DNA of 64,000 bases from Burkholderiales bacterium (GCA_030684405.1 JAUXYA010000015.1:1-64000); one strand, 5' to 3'; positions 27,066 to 38,295 are shown, counted from the stretch's first letter. Notes: generated from the letters alone by a model not told the origin. A program made the numbers and translations.

Positions 27066-27268
27066 GACGGGCGAAGGTTAGCAGGCTGCGGGAATTCCCG
27101 ATATTGATGCCATTCGCCGACTCAGCGGGTCGTTCGACTCTCGTTAAACCAGAAACTTGCACGCGTGTGCGCTCGGTCGCTGCGCTCCCGGCGCGCTCGC
27201 GCATCACTTTTTGAACGACCTGTTAGCCCGTTTGCGCCAGGCCGTCGACGGCGCCACTGTAACCGGGC

Positions 27269-27685
27269 TTACTTCGGCGCCTGGGTAGTGAAGGTGATTC
27301 GGGCGTATCCCGTGCGCTGGGCGGCTTCCATGACCCGCACCACGGCCTGGTGCGCGGCGTTGGCGTCGGCGTTGATGACGACGACGGGATCCTTCATGTC
27401 GCCCGCGGCCGTCTTCAGTGCGGCGCCGAGCGCGGCCGCATTGCCGCCAGCCACTGCCACCTTGTTGACCGTGTAGTTGCCCTTGGCATCGACGCCGACA
27501 TCGATCTGTTCGGGGCGCTCCGGCGCCTTGCCGGCCTCGGCGGTGGGCAGGTTGATCTGCAGCTCGGCGAAGCGCGAATAGGTGGTGGTGACCATCAGGA
27601 AAATCAGGATCACCAGCAGCACGTCGATCAGCGGAATGAAGTTTATCTCCGGCTCTTCGCGGAATGCGCGGGTGCGGAACTTCAT
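27269..27685 (-). CDS. exbD: Biopolymer transport protein ExbD
   Basis: The 138-residue protein has one N-terminal membrane segment containing the essential aspartate (INFIPLIDVLLVILIFLMVT) and a periplasmic domain (INLPTAEAGKAPE, ending GYARITFTTQ). It forms the proton-driven ExbBD motor. The gene lies 24 nt after exbB. No tonB is seen in the window. A 203-bp gap separates it from lpxK, with only a weak GTCGTTC/GAACGAC pair inside. Confidence 0.95.
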   Translation of the reverse strand: MKFRTRAFREEPEINFIPLIDVLLVILIFLMVTTTYSRFAELQINLPTAEAGKAPERPEQIDVGVDAKGNYTVNKVAVAGGNAAALGAALKTAAGDMKDPVVVINADANAAHQAVVRVMEAAQRTGYARITFTTQAPK

Positions 27686-27709
27686 GCGTGGGCTCCGGGA
27701 CGGGGCATC

Positions 27710-28318
27710 TCAGGCGTCGCGCTCGCCGTGGACGATTTCCACCAGCTTCACGGCCTGAATCTGCATTTCGACCAGCAGCGCATCGACGCGGGTGCGGAAG
27801 TAACGGTAAAACACCATGCTCGGTACCGCGACCACCAGGCCGAAGGCGGTGTTGTAGAGCGCGATAGAGATGCCCTGGGCCAGCGCCAGAGGATTGCTGC
27901 CCTGCGGTCCCTGGGAGCCGAAAATCTCGATCATGCCGATCACCGTGCCGAAGAGGCCCAGCAGTGGCGCAATGGCGGCAATGGTGCCGAGGCTGGTCAG
28001 GAAGCGCTCAAGCTCGATGGCGACCAGGTGTCCGCTCTCCTCGATGGACTCCTTCATCACCGCGGGGCTGCGCTTTTCGTTGCGTAGTCCGGCAGCAAGG
28101 ATCTGGCCGAGCGGTGAGCTCGCCGCAAGTTGGGCCAGCAGCTGCGGTGTGACGCCGTTCTGACGGTAGGCCTGGATCGCATGGGTCAGCGTGTTCTTTG
28201 GCAGCACGACATTCTCGCGCAGGGACCACAGGCGTTCGCCGATGATGGCAAGGGCAATGACAGAGCAGAGGATCAGGGGCCAGATGGGCCAGCCGGCAGC
28301 TTCAATGATGGATAACAC
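27710..28318 (-). CDS. exbB: ExbB/TolQ-type proton channel protein
   Basis: The 202-residue protein has three membrane helices: N-terminal AAGWPIWPLILCSVIALAII, and the MotA/TolQ/ExbB pair SLGTIAAIAPLLGLFGTVIG and NTAFGLVVAVPSMVFYRYF. With ExbD it uses the proton gradient to energise TonB-dependent outer-membrane transport. It leads the exbB-exbD-lpxK run. Confidence 0.95.
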   Translation of the reverse strand: MLSIIEAAGWPIWPLILCSVIALAIIGERLWSLRENVVLPKNTLTHAIQAYRQNGVTPQLLAQLAASSPLGQILAAGLRNEKRSPAVMKESIEESGHLVAIELERFLTSLGTIAAIAPLLGLFGTVIGMIEIFGSQGPQGSNPLALAQGISIALYNTAFGLVVAVPSMVFYRYFRTRVDALLVEMQIQAVKLVEIVHGERDA

Positions 28319-28736
28319 GCGGGACTTTCGGTAAGTGTTGCGGTCGATGCCGAAAAAATTCGCGTAACTGTAGCTGCCATGCGTGCAATGGGCAAGCCGA
28401 ACCGTCAGTCCGCCTGCGCAAAGCCCTTGAGCGGCAAGAGATTTTTCGGCTTGTCCACATTTGCTGTGGATAAGCCTGTGCGCAGCTTGTCGACGGCGTG
28501 GCTAAGTGGCCTGTGCCACTGTATTTTTTAAGTACTGCCTGTTTGTTAAACATGAAAATATCTTCAATGAAAACAGATGCTTGCAATTATGTCGCGATGA
28601 TGACGGCGTCCTCTCCTTGCCGCGGGGCTGAGGTGCGCTGCGCTGTGGATGGCGACTGGCCGGAAAATCGTTCTGCATCCGCAACTTGCGCCGCCTGCGG
28701 GATGGGTCTGCGGTGTGCGCCGGCTATACTCGCCCC
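28319..28736. other. Divergent intergenic region, partly AT-rich
   Basis: No gene is evident between divergent exbB and uup. It contains a pair of DnaA-box-like sites and, about 40-130 bp further on, an AT-rich stretch (around 28520-28600) unlike the GC-rich surroundings. Start signals of both neighbours must lie here. Confidence 0.5.
28451..28473. promoter_or_regulatory. Inverted pair of DnaA-box sequences
   Basis: TTGTCCACA (28451-28459) and TGTGGATAA (28465-28473, the exact complement of TTATCCACA) both match TTNTCCACA and face each other across 5 bp. Chance or a local DnaA-regulated site cannot be separated from sequence. The core also forms a short hairpin. Confidence 0.5.
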
Positions 28737-30548
<1,812 letters not shown>

Positions 30549-30588
30549 GAAGATACTCTGTCGGGCGCGCACTCGTTACAATCACGCC

Positions 30589-31929
30589 ATGCCCGACCTG
30601 CTGGACCAAGCCACCCAACAAGCCGTGATCTCCGTCGCCGAGCTCAACCGGCTTGCGCGCACGGCTATCGAACGCGGCGTGCCGCTGGTCTGGGTCGCCG
30701 GCGAGATTTCCAACTTCAAGCGCTACGACAGTGGCCACTGCTATTTCACGCTGAAGGACGCGGCGGCGCAGGTCGACGCGGTGATGTTCCGCCACAAGGC
30801 GCAATACCTGGACTGGGTGCCGGAAAACGGCATGCAGGTCGAGGTGCGGGCGACGGCGACGGTGTACGAGGCGCGTGGCAAGTTCCAGCTGGTTGTCGAC
30901 GCGATGCGCCGTGCCGGGTTGGGTGCGCTGTATGCCGCCTTCGAAAAGCTCAAGGCCAAACTTGAGGACGAAGGCCTGTTCGATCCGGCGATCAAGCGCG
31001 CACTGCCGCCGTTTCCGCGCACCGTCGGCGTGGTCACCTCCCCGCAGGCGGCCGCGCTGCGCGACGTGATCAGCGCATTGCGCCGGCGCATGCCCGGGAT
31101 TGGCGTGATCATTTACCCGACGCCGGTGCAAGGCGAGGGCGCGGCCGCGAAAATCGCCGAAGCCATCAGCCTGGCCGGGCAGCGCGCCGAGTGTGATGTG
31201 CTGATCGTCTGCCGCGGTGGCGGCAGCATTGAGGATCTGTGGGCCTACAACGAAGAGGCTGTGGCGCGGGCAATTCGCGCATGCCCGCTGCCGGTGGTGT
31301 CGGGCGTCGGCCACGAGACCGATTTCACGATCGCCGATTTTGCCGCTGACCTGCGCGCGCCGACGCCGACAGCGGCGGCCGAACTGGTCAGCCCCGACGG
31401 CGTGAAGCTCAGGCGCGATACCGCAGTGCTTGGCCAGCAGCTGTCACGCGTGTTTGCCCGAACTCTCGAGGATCGCATGCAACGACTCGATTACCTGTCG
31501 CGACGGCTGACTCATCCCGGCGAGCGCATCCGCAACCAAAAAGTTCACTTGCAACACCTCGCCAGCCGGTTGCACGGCGGATGGCGGCGCGGTGCGGACG
31601 AGCGGTCATGGGCGTTGCGCGATGCTGCGCAGCGGCTGCGTGCCGCTGCCCCCGACCTGTCGCTGCTGATGCAACATCAGCATGAGCTTGCGCGCCGCCT
31701 GCGCGGCATGACGCGAGAGCGGATGGCGACTGCCGCCGAGCGTGTGGCCGGCATCCGCGCGCACCTCCTGCACCTCAACCCGCAGCGTGTGCTCGAGCGC
31801 GGCTACAGTATTACCGAGACGGCGGACGGGCAGATCGTACGCGACGGCACGCAACTCGCGACCGACCAGGAACTGCAGCTGACCTTGGCCAAGGGCTGGG
31901 CTGCCGTTCGCGTTAAACGCGCCGGCTGA
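30589..31929 (+). CDS. xseA: Exodeoxyribonuclease VII large subunit
   Basis: The ATG MPDLLDQATQQAVISVAELN yields 446 residues. An OB-fold (VWVAGEISNFKRYDSGHCYF) is followed by the catalytic domain with VGVVTSPQAAALRDV, CRGGGSIEDLWAYNEE, SGVGHETDFTIADF and DLRAPTPTAAAELV, then a coiled-coil and a C-terminal segment NPQRVLERGYSI. With XseB (not in the window) it degrades single-stranded DNA. It follows uup and is likely co-transcribed. Confidence 0.96.
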   Translation: MPDLLDQATQQAVISVAELNRLARTAIERGVPLVWVAGEISNFKRYDSGHCYFTLKDAAAQVDAVMFRHKAQYLDWVPENGMQVEVRATATVYEARGKFQLVVDAMRRAGLGALYAAFEKLKAKLEDEGLFDPAIKRALPPFPRTVGVVTSPQAAALRDVISALRRRMPGIGVIIYPTPVQGEGAAAKIAEAISLAGQRAECDVLIVCRGGGSIEDLWAYNEEAVARAIRACPLPVVSGVGHETDFTIADFAADLRAPTPTAAAELVSPDGVKLRRDTAVLGQQLSRVFARTLEDRMQRLDYLSRRLTHPGERIRNQKVHLQHLASRLHGGWRRGADERSWALRDAAQRLRAAAPDLSLLMQHQHELARRLRGMTRERMATAAERVAGIRAHLLHLNPQRVLERGYSITETADGQIVRDGTQLATDQELQLTLAKGWAAVRVKRAG

Positions 31930-32046
31930 GCAAACGTGGCGAATCCGGCTTGACGCCGGCGCCGCGGCTGCATATAAGAGTTTTCGAGGGCAGTGCTGTT
32001 TCAGCCGGAGCGGCCTGCGACAACCGCCAGAACAACATGGACAACC

Positions 32047-32880
32047 ATGAGCGATCTCGATTTCACCCGCCCCGCACAGAGCGACGTCTACAAGTCTGAT
32101 GTGGCTCGGCAGTTTTTTCGCGATAACGGCAAGCCCCAGGCTGTTGCTGCGGGCAGTGTGCTGTTTGTCGAAAATGCCGCGGGCAAGGCGATGTATTTCC
32201 TCTCTTCCGGCGAGATCGCGCTGACCCGCGGCGGCAAGCCGCTGGATGTCATCAAAGCCGGCGAAGTGCTCGGCGAGATGTCGGTGCTGACCGCGGAACC
32301 GCGCAGTGCAACGGCGACCGCGCGCAGCGCCTGCGAGGTGATCGAACTCGACGGTGGCGCCTTCCTCGGCGCCATCCAGAAAACCCCGGACTTTGCGCTG
32401 ATGCTGCTGGCGATCCTGATCAAGCGCCTGCGCCTGGCGCTGGTGATGCAGAAACTCGGGAAGGGCCAGGCGACCACGACCATCGACCGGTTGCCGACCT
32501 CCGGCGCCGTATTCGATTCGGACCTGCTGAATGATCTGACCTCGAATTTTCCCGGACATCCGCCGGTATACCAGCCCAAGAATGCCGTGATCATGCGTGA
32601 GGGCGAGGCCGGAATTTTCATGTACGTGGTGATCGACGGTGCGGTGCGTATCGTCGTGAACGACAACGTCATCGAGGTAGTCAGGCCCGGCGGCGTGTTC
32701 GGCGAGATGGCGCTGGTCGATCAGTCAAAACGCGCGGCGACCGCAGCGGCGGCGACCGACTGCAACCTGCTGGCGATCAACCGCAACGACTTCATGAGGC
32801 TGATCAGGACCAATCCGGCTTTCGGTGTATCGCTGCTGCGCGCGCTGGCCAGCCGGTTGCGCAATACCGGACGGCGGTAG
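32047..32880 (+). CDS. Protein with two cyclic-nucleotide-binding-like domains
   Basis: Taking the internal ATG (MSDLDFTRPAQSDVYKSD) gives 277 residues with two cNMP-binding beta-barrels: residues about 30-125 (GSVLFVENAAGKAMYFLSSG, GEVLGEMSVL) and about 175-270 (VIMREGEAGIFMYVVIDG, GGVFGEMALVDQ, KRAATAAAATDC). No helix-turn-helix, kinase or channel part is attached. In the second barrel the phosphate-binding cassette reads FGEMALVDQSKRAATA, near the classical FGExALL...RAA. It may bind cAMP or another nucleotide, or be a structural relic. Alone on this strand. Confidence 0.85.
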   Translation: MSDLDFTRPAQSDVYKSDVARQFFRDNGKPQAVAAGSVLFVENAAGKAMYFLSSGEIALTRGGKPLDVIKAGEVLGEMSVLTAEPRSATATARSACEVIELDGGAFLGAIQKTPDFALMLLAILIKRLRLALVMQKLGKGQATTTIDRLPTSGAVFDSDLLNDLTSNFPGHPPVYQPKNAVIMREGEAGIFMYVVIDGAVRIVVNDNVIEVVRPGGVFGEMALVDQSKRAATAAAATDCNLLAINRNDFMRLIRTNPAFGVSLLRALASRLRNTGRR

Positions 32881-32892
32881 TCGTCGGCCAGT

Positions 32893-33759
32893 TCAAGCAC
32901 CTGTGATCGAGCGCGGGTCGCGCGGTTTCCAGCGGCCGCCGTCGACGAGGGTCAGGAAATCCAGCAGGTTGCGATTGAACTGCTCCGGCTCCTCGGTGTT
33001 CACCGTGTGTCCGGTGCCGGGGCAGATCCACAGCCGCGCATTGCGGCAGACTTTCTTGATGAACAGCGCCGGGCCGAGGCTGCCGTCGTCCTCGTCACCG
33101 CAGACCACCAGCAGCGGCGGGCGATAGTTCCGCAATCCGCGCTCCAGCGCGTAGACCGGCGGGCGTTTCGCCTGCACACCGCGCAGCACGCCGGCAAGCC
33201 CGGTACCCGAATGTCCTTCGTGGATGCGGCGGAACTCGGCGAAGCCGCGCGGATCCTTCAGCATCTGCGGTATGCGCGCCGCGGCAACGCCGCGCTGTTT
33301 CAGCGCGGCTGCAGTGCCTGCGCTCTCGAACAGGCGGGCATGGGCTTCGGTGGAGCGCAGGAAAGCCTCGCGTGTCGCGGGATCGGAGCCGGCGCCGGCG
33401 GCCAAGGCCGTGATCGACAGCGCCATCGCCGGGTAACGCAGGCCGAATTGCAGCGCCGAATAGGCGCCCATCGAGCAGCCGGCGACATGTGCCTTGCGAA
33501 TGCGCAGATGGCGCAGCACGTCGGCGATGTCATCGACTGCAATGCGCCAGGAATATTTCGAACGTGCGCGCGGCACGTCGGAGGGCGGGTAACCGCGCGC
33601 ATTGAAGACGATGCAGCGGTAGCGCCTTGCAAATAAGCGCAGTTGCAGTTCCCAGCTGCGCGCGTCACCGGAAAATTCGTGTACGAAGATGAGTGGCGTG
33701 CCCTTGCCCGCTTCCTCGTAATGCAGGCGGGTGCCGTCGCGGGCGGTGGCAAGGGGCAT
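32893..33759 (-). CDS. Alpha/beta hydrolase
   Basis: The 288-residue protein has an alpha/beta-hydrolase fold: oxyanion region FVHEFSGDARSW, nucleophile elbow AGCSMGAYSAL with the serine, acid in VVCGDEDDGS and histidine in GTGHTVNTEEP. The substrate is unknown. Candidate roles are an esterase or a meta-cleavage C-C hydrolase. It starts 3 nt after the miaA stop, so miaA and this gene are probably translated together. Confidence 0.9.
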   Translation of the reverse strand: MPLATARDGTRLHYEEAGKGTPLIFVHEFSGDARSWELQLRLFARRYRCIVFNARGYPPSDVPRARSKYSWRIAVDDIADVLRHLRIRKAHVAGCSMGAYSALQFGLRYPAMALSITALAAGAGSDPATREAFLRSTEAHARLFESAGTAAALKQRGVAAARIPQMLKDPRGFAEFRRIHEGHSGTGLAGVLRGVQAKRPPVYALERGLRNYRPPLLVVCGDEDDGSLGPALFIKKVCRNARLWICPGTGHTVNTEEPEQFNRNLLDFLTLVDGGRWKPRDPRSITGA

Positions 33760-33761
33760 GT

Positions 33762-34727
33762 TCAGGTTTCTCCGGCCATGATCTGCGCCTCGAGTTCGCG
33801 GCGCACATATTCCAGCACCAAGTCACCGACGTTGGTGTCGAGGCAGTCGAACACGGTGTAATCCTCCATCCCGCGCAGCCAGGTCAGCTGGCGCTTGGCG
33901 AGCTGTCGCGTTGCGGCGATGCCCTGTTCGCGCAGTTCGGCGCGGCTGATGCGGTCGTCGAGAAAATCCCAGGCCTGACGGTAGCCGACGCAGCGCATCG
34001 ACGGCATTTCCGGTTCGAGACCGTAATCCTCGCGCAGCCTGCGCAGTTCATCGACCAGTCCGGCCTCAAGCATGGCGTCGAAACGCCGGGCGATGCGCTC
34101 ATGCAGCGCCGCGCGGTCCTCCGGCAGCAGCGCAATGCGGATCGGTGTGTAGGGGAAATAAACGTACTTCGGTTTTTTCAGCAGATCGGTCATTGACCTG
34201 CCCGCGAGGTAATAGATCTCCAGCGCGCGCTGGATGCGCTGCGCGTCGTTGGGTTCCAGCCGTGCCGCCGTTTGCGGATCCACCTTGCGCAGTTTTTCAT
34301 GCACCGCCGGCCAGCCTTCCTCGTCCGCCATGGTTTCGATGATCAGGCGTACTGTCGAATCAGCCTCCGGCAGGTCATTGAGGCCTTCGACCAGCGCCTT
34401 GAAATAGAGCATGGTGCCGCCGACCAGCAGCGGAATGTTGCCGCGCTCGGTGATTTCGCGCATCAGCGCCAGCGCGTCGTCGCGGAAACGCGCGGCCGAA
34501 TAACTTTCGTGCGGTTCGATGATATCGATCAGGTGGTGCGGTGCGCGTTTGAGGATGTCGGCGTCCGGCTTGGCGGTGCCGATGTTCATGTCCTTGTAAA
34601 CCAGCGCGGAATCGACACTGATGATTTCGCAGGGCAGCGTCGTTGCCAGCTGGACCGCGACCGCGGTTTTGCCGCTGGCGGTGGGGCCCATCAGCAGGAT
34701 GGCGGGCGGGTGTGCGGGAGAAGGCAT
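33762..34727 (-). CDS. miaA: tRNA dimethylallyltransferase
   Basis: The 321-residue protein has P-loop LMGPTASGKTAVAV, SVDSALVYKDMNIGTAKP, HHLIDIIEP and LLVGGTMLYFKAL, and ends with a region for tRNA contact (YRQAWDFLDD, TRQLAKRQLTWLRG). It adds dimethylallyl to A37 of tRNAs reading UNN codons. mutL lies directly upstream, as in many proteobacteria, but no hfq follows here. Confidence 0.97.
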   Translation of the reverse strand: MPSPAHPPAILLMGPTASGKTAVAVQLATTLPCEIISVDSALVYKDMNIGTAKPDADILKRAPHHLIDIIEPHESYSAARFRDDALALMREITERGNIPLLVGGTMLYFKALVEGLNDLPEADSTVRLIIETMADEEGWPAVHEKLRKVDPQTAARLEPNDAQRIQRALEIYYLAGRSMTDLLKKPKYVYFPYTPIRIALLPEDRAALHERIARRFDAMLEAGLVDELRRLREDYGLEPEMPSMRCVGYRQAWDFLDDRISRAELREQGIAATRQLAKRQLTWLRGMEDYTVFDCLDTNVGDLVLEYVRRELEAQIMAGET

Positions 34728-34739
34728 AAATATATCAAT

Positions 34740-34757
34740 AAAAACAAGTACTTATAT
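34740..34757. repeat. AT-rich 18-mer, copy A
   Basis: AAAAACAAGTACTTATAT lies between mutL and miaA. Its exact reverse complement occurs at 48589-48606 and a degenerate version at about 60383-60400. All are intergenic. Purpose unknown. Confidence 0.6.
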
Positions 34758-34763
34758 CACTCA

Positions 34764-36539
34764 TTATTCCCCGCGGCGGAACAGGCGATCGAGCTCGGCG
34801 ATGCCGATAGCCTGCCAGGTCGGCCGGCCATGGTTGCACTGGCCGGAGCGTTCGGTTGCTTCCATGTCGCGCAGCAACGCGTTCATCTCGGGCAGCGTCA
34901 GCCGGCGGTTGGCGCGCACAGCGGCATGACAGGCCATCGTGCTGAGCAACTCATTGCGGCGTTCGGTGGCAATGCGGCTGGCACCGTACTCGCGGACTTC
35001 GTGCAGCACATCCAGCGTCAGTGCCTGCACATCGGCGTCGGCAAGCAGTGCCGGCACGCCGCGCACGACGATGGTGCCGGGCCCTGCCGGCGCGACGTCG
35101 AAGCCGAGATCCTGCAGCCCATCGTGCTCATCCTCGGCGGTGGCGACATCGAGGGCCTCGGCGGCAAAATGCGCCGGCACCAGCAGCGGCTGCATCGGGA
35201 TCGCGCGTCCGTCGAGCGCGGTTTTCAGTTTTTCGTACATGATGCGTTCATGCGCGGCATGCATGTCGACGATGATCAGTCCGTTGCGGTTTTCGGCGAG
35301 GATATAAATACCGGCGAGCTGGGCCAGCGCGTAGCCCAGCGGGTGGTCTTCGCCGGAGGCGGGCAACGCGGGGGGCTGCTGTACCGACGCAGCAGTTGCA
35401 GGCGTGGATGGTTCAGGCCGCGGCGCGAACATCGTGTCGTAGGCCCCCGCCGGCTGGGCGACGCCCAGCGGCATCACCGTCTGTCTGCGGAAATTGAATG
35501 CGGCCGGCGCTGTTACGGGCGGATATGTCGCGCCTGGCGGCATCGCAGACCCGGCCGAACCTGCCAGGGCCTTGTGCAGGGCATGGAAAATAAACTGGTG
35601 CACGGCGCGCGAGTCGCGGAAGCGCACCTCGGCCTTGGCCGGGTGCACGTTGACGTCGACCAGTTGCGGATCGATGTCCAGAAACAACACGAAGGCCGGA
35701 TGGCGGTCGTGGTGCAGGACGTCGGCATAGGCCTGGCGGATGGCGTGCGCCACCAGCTTGTCGCGGATGCAGCGGCCGTTGACGAAGAAATACTGCGCAT
35801 CCCGCGTGCCCCTGGCGTGGGCCGGAGAACTGATCGCGCCGTGCAGCGCAATCTGGCCGCCGGATTCATCAACCGCGAGTGCGCCTGCGCCGAATTCTTC
35901 ACCCAGCACAGCGGCGATACGCGCCGCCAGCGGCTGCGGCTTCAGCTGGAATCGCATGCGGCCGTTGTGGGCGAGCGCAAAGGCAACATCAGGCCGCGAC
36001 AACGCGAGGCGGCGGAAGGTCTCCTCGCAATGCGCGTATTCGGTCTGCTCGGTCTTCAGGAACTTGCGCCGCGCCGGGGTGTTGTAATAAAGCTCGCGTA
36101 CGTCGATGCGCGTGCCGCGGGCCAGCGTTGCCGGTTCGGGTGTGCCCACAGCCGGGCCTTCGGCGGTGATGCGGTGGGCATGGCGGTCCTCGCCGCGGCG
36201 GCTGGTCAGTTCCAGGCGCGACACCGAGGCAATGCTGGCCAGCGCTTCGCCGCGAAAGCCGAGGCTGGCGACGTGTTCGAGGTCGTCGAGGCAGGTGATC
36301 TTGCTGGTGGCGTGGCGGGCCAGCGCGAACTTGAGTTCGTCGCGCGCAATGCCGGCACCGTCGTCGCTGACGCTGACTTGCTTGATGCCGCCGCCAGCGA
36401 GTTCGACGCTGATCGCCTGCGCGCCGGCATCGAGGCTGTTCTCGAGCATTTCCTTCAGCGCCGAGGCCGGGCGCTCAATGACCTCGCCTGCGGCGATCTG
36501 GTTGATCAGCAGTTCAGGCAATAACTGTATGGCAGGCAT
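34764..36539 (-). CDS. mutL: DNA mismatch repair protein MutL
   Basis: The 591-residue protein has the GHKL ATPase part (INQIAAGEVIERPASALKEM, NSLDAGA, DDGAGI, TLGFRGEAL-like SLGFRGEALASI) and a C-terminal dimerisation domain. The C-terminus reads DMHAAHERIMYE, matching the endonuclease motif DQHA(X)2E(X)4E with M for Q, as in MutH-less bacteria, so intrinsic nicking activity is expected. It couples MutS recognition to strand removal. Confidence 0.96.
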   Translation of the reverse strand: MPAIQLLPELLINQIAAGEVIERPASALKEMLENSLDAGAQAISVELAGGGIKQVSVSDDGAGIARDELKFALARHATSKITCLDDLEHVASLGFRGEALASIASVSRLELTSRRGEDRHAHRITAEGPAVGTPEPATLARGTRIDVRELYYNTPARRKFLKTEQTEYAHCEETFRRLALSRPDVAFALAHNGRMRFQLKPQPLAARIAAVLGEEFGAGALAVDESGGQIALHGAISSPAHARGTRDAQYFFVNGRCIRDKLVAHAIRQAYADVLHHDRHPAFVLFLDIDPQLVDVNVHPAKAEVRFRDSRAVHQFIFHALHKALAGSAGSAMPPGATYPPVTAPAAFNFRRQTVMPLGVAQPAGAYDTMFAPRPEPSTPATAASVQQPPALPASGEDHPLGYALAQLAGIYILAENRNGLIIVDMHAAHERIMYEKLKTALDGRAIPMQPLLVPAHFAAEALDVATAEDEHDGLQDLGFDVAPAGPGTIVVRGVPALLADADVQALTLDVLHEVREYGASRIATERRNELLSTMACHAAVRANRRLTLPEMNALLRDMEATERSGQCNHGRPTWQAIGIAELDRLFRRGE

Positions 36540-36714
36540 TTTCCGATTATAAGCGCGGCCAATCGGGTTATAAGTCCTCGAGCTGCTGCGTGTTGTTCAT
36601 TATCTGGCCGTATAATTACTGTGATCCATCTGAATAGTCTGCGGGGTCCGTGAGGCGGCGCCTCCGGCGTGCTGCCAGCGGGACGCCATGCCAGTTCCAA
36701 ACCAGGGGAAAGTG

Positions 36715-38295
36715 ATGCCACAAATCATTGGGGTGCCGAAGGAAACGGCAGCCGGCGAAAAACGCGTAGCCACGGTGCCGGAAGTTGTGGAAAAGCTGAT
36801 CAAGCTGGGCTTTGCCGTCAGACTGCAGTCAGGCGCCGGTGAGGGCGCGAACTGCAGTGACGAGAGCTACCGCGCCGCCGGCGCGGAGGTGGTCGCCACG
36901 GCAGCCGAGTTGTGGTCCGGATCCGACATCGTACTCAAGGTCGGCGTTCCGACAGTCGAAGAAGTCGGCCTCCTGCGTGAAGGCGGCACCCTGATCGGTT
37001 TCATCTGGCCGGCGCAGAACCCGGAATTGATGCAGCAACTGGCGGCGAAAAAGGCCACCGTGTTGGCCATTGATTCGCTGCCGCGCACGCTCTCACGCGC
37101 GCAGAAAATGGATGCGCTGACTTCACAGGCCGGCGTTGCCGGTTATCGCGCCGTGATCGAAGCAGCCAATGCCTTCGGGCGCTTTTTCAACGGCCAGATC
37201 ACCGCCGCGGGCAAGGTGCCGCCGGCGAAGGTCTTCATCGCCGGTGCCGGTGTCGCTGGTCTTGCCGCGGTCGGCACCGCGGCCAGCCTCGGCGCCATCG
37301 TGCGCGCCAATGACACCCGTGCCGAAGTGGCCGACCAGGTGGTGTCGCTGGGCGGCGAGTTCGTCAAGGTCGATTACGCGGAAGAAGGTTCCGGCGGTGG
37401 CGGTTATGCCAAGGTGATGAGCGAGGGTTTCCAGAATGCCCAGCGCGAGATGTACGCCAGGCAGGCGCGTGAAGTGGACATCATCATCACCACCGCGCTG
37501 ATACCCGGCAAACCCGCACCGCGGCTGATCACTGCCGAGATGGTACAGAGCATGAAGCCGGGCAGCGTCATCGTCGACATGGCGGGAGAGCGCGGCGGCA
37601 ACTGCGAATTGACCGAAGCCGGCAAAGCCGTGGTCAAACACGGCGTGACCATCATCGGTTATACCGACCTGAATTCGCGTCTGGCCAAGCAGTCGTCAAC
37701 GCTTTATGCCACCAACCTGTTCCGGCTGGCCGAAGAACTGTGCAAGACCAAGGACGGCGTGATCAACGTCAACATGGAAGACGATGCCATCCGCGGCCTG
37801 ACGGTCATCAAGGACGGTGGCATCACCTGGCCGCCGCCTCCGGTGAAGCAGGCAGCGCCGCGGCCTGCCGCGGCAGCTGCCAAGCCGGCGGAGAAAAAAG
37901 GGCATGGCCACGGCGGTGGCGGGCCCATTCCGGCGAAGGCCCTGGCCATCCTGTTCGGTGTAGGTGCCCTGGCCTTCTGGTTCATCGGCGCCTATGCGCC
38001 AGCGGCCTTCCTCGGCCACTTCACGGTATTCGTGCTGGCCTGCTTCATTGGTTACATGGTGGTGTGGAATGTGACGCCCGCGCTGCACACCCCGCTGATG
38101 AGCGTGACCAATGCGATCAGCAGCATCATCTGTATCGGCGCACTGGTGCAGGTCGCGCCGCCCTTGCAGGACGTGGCCGGACGGCCCGAGGGCTGGATCC
38201 TCGGGCTTGCCGTGACCGGCATCGCACTGACCGCCATCAACATGTTCGGCGGCTTTGCCGTGACCCGCCGCATGCTCGAAATGTTCCGGAAATAG
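36715..38295 (+). CDS. pntA: NAD(P) transhydrogenase alpha subunit
   Basis: ATG after AGGGGAA gives 526 residues. The soluble NAD(H)-binding domain (about residues 1-370: GVPKETAAGEKRVATVPEVV, SLPRTLSRAQKMDAL, FIAGAGVAGLAAVGTA, RGGNCELTEAG) is followed by a linker rich in proline/alanine/histidine and a membrane part (LFGVGALAFWFIGAYAP onward, four helices). This is the E. coli-type fused alpha, not the split PntAA/PntAB seen in many bacteria. With PntB it forms the proton-driven NADPH-generating transhydrogenase. A TATAAT at 36611-36616 may be its -10. Confidence 0.95.
   Translation: MPQIIGVPKETAAGEKRVATVPEVVEKLIKLGFAVRLQSGAGEGANCSDESYRAAGAEVVATAAELWSGSDIVLKVGVPTVEEVGLLREGGTLIGFIWPAQNPELMQQLAAKKATVLAIDSLPRTLSRAQKMDALTSQAGVAGYRAVIEAANAFGRFFNGQITAAGKVPPAKVFIAGAGVAGLAAVGTAASLGAIVRANDTRAEVADQVVSLGGEFVKVDYAEEGSGGGGYAKVMSEGFQNAQREMYARQAREVDIIITTALIPGKPAPRLITAEMVQSMKPGSVIVDMAGERGGNCELTEAGKAVVKHGVTIIGYTDLNSRLAKQSSTLYATNLFRLAEELCKTKDGVINVNMEDDAIRGLTVIKDGGITWPPPPVKQAAPRPAAAAAKPAEKKGHGHGGGGPIPAKALAILFGVGALAFWFIGAYAPAAFLGHFTVFVLACFIGYMVVWNVTPALHTPLMSVTNAISSIICIGALVQVAPPLQDVAGRPEGWILGLAVTGIALTAINMFGGFAVTRRMLEMFRK

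Noticed and set aside
28451-28600. A chromosomal replication origin
   Set aside because: Only two boxes, no dnaA/dnaN/gidA neighbours and no run of further boxes.
34272-36524. A 750-codon open frame on the plus strand opposite mutL
   Set aside because: It mirrors mutL in the complementary strand, lacks any recognisable domain and has composition typical of an antisense GC-rich frame.
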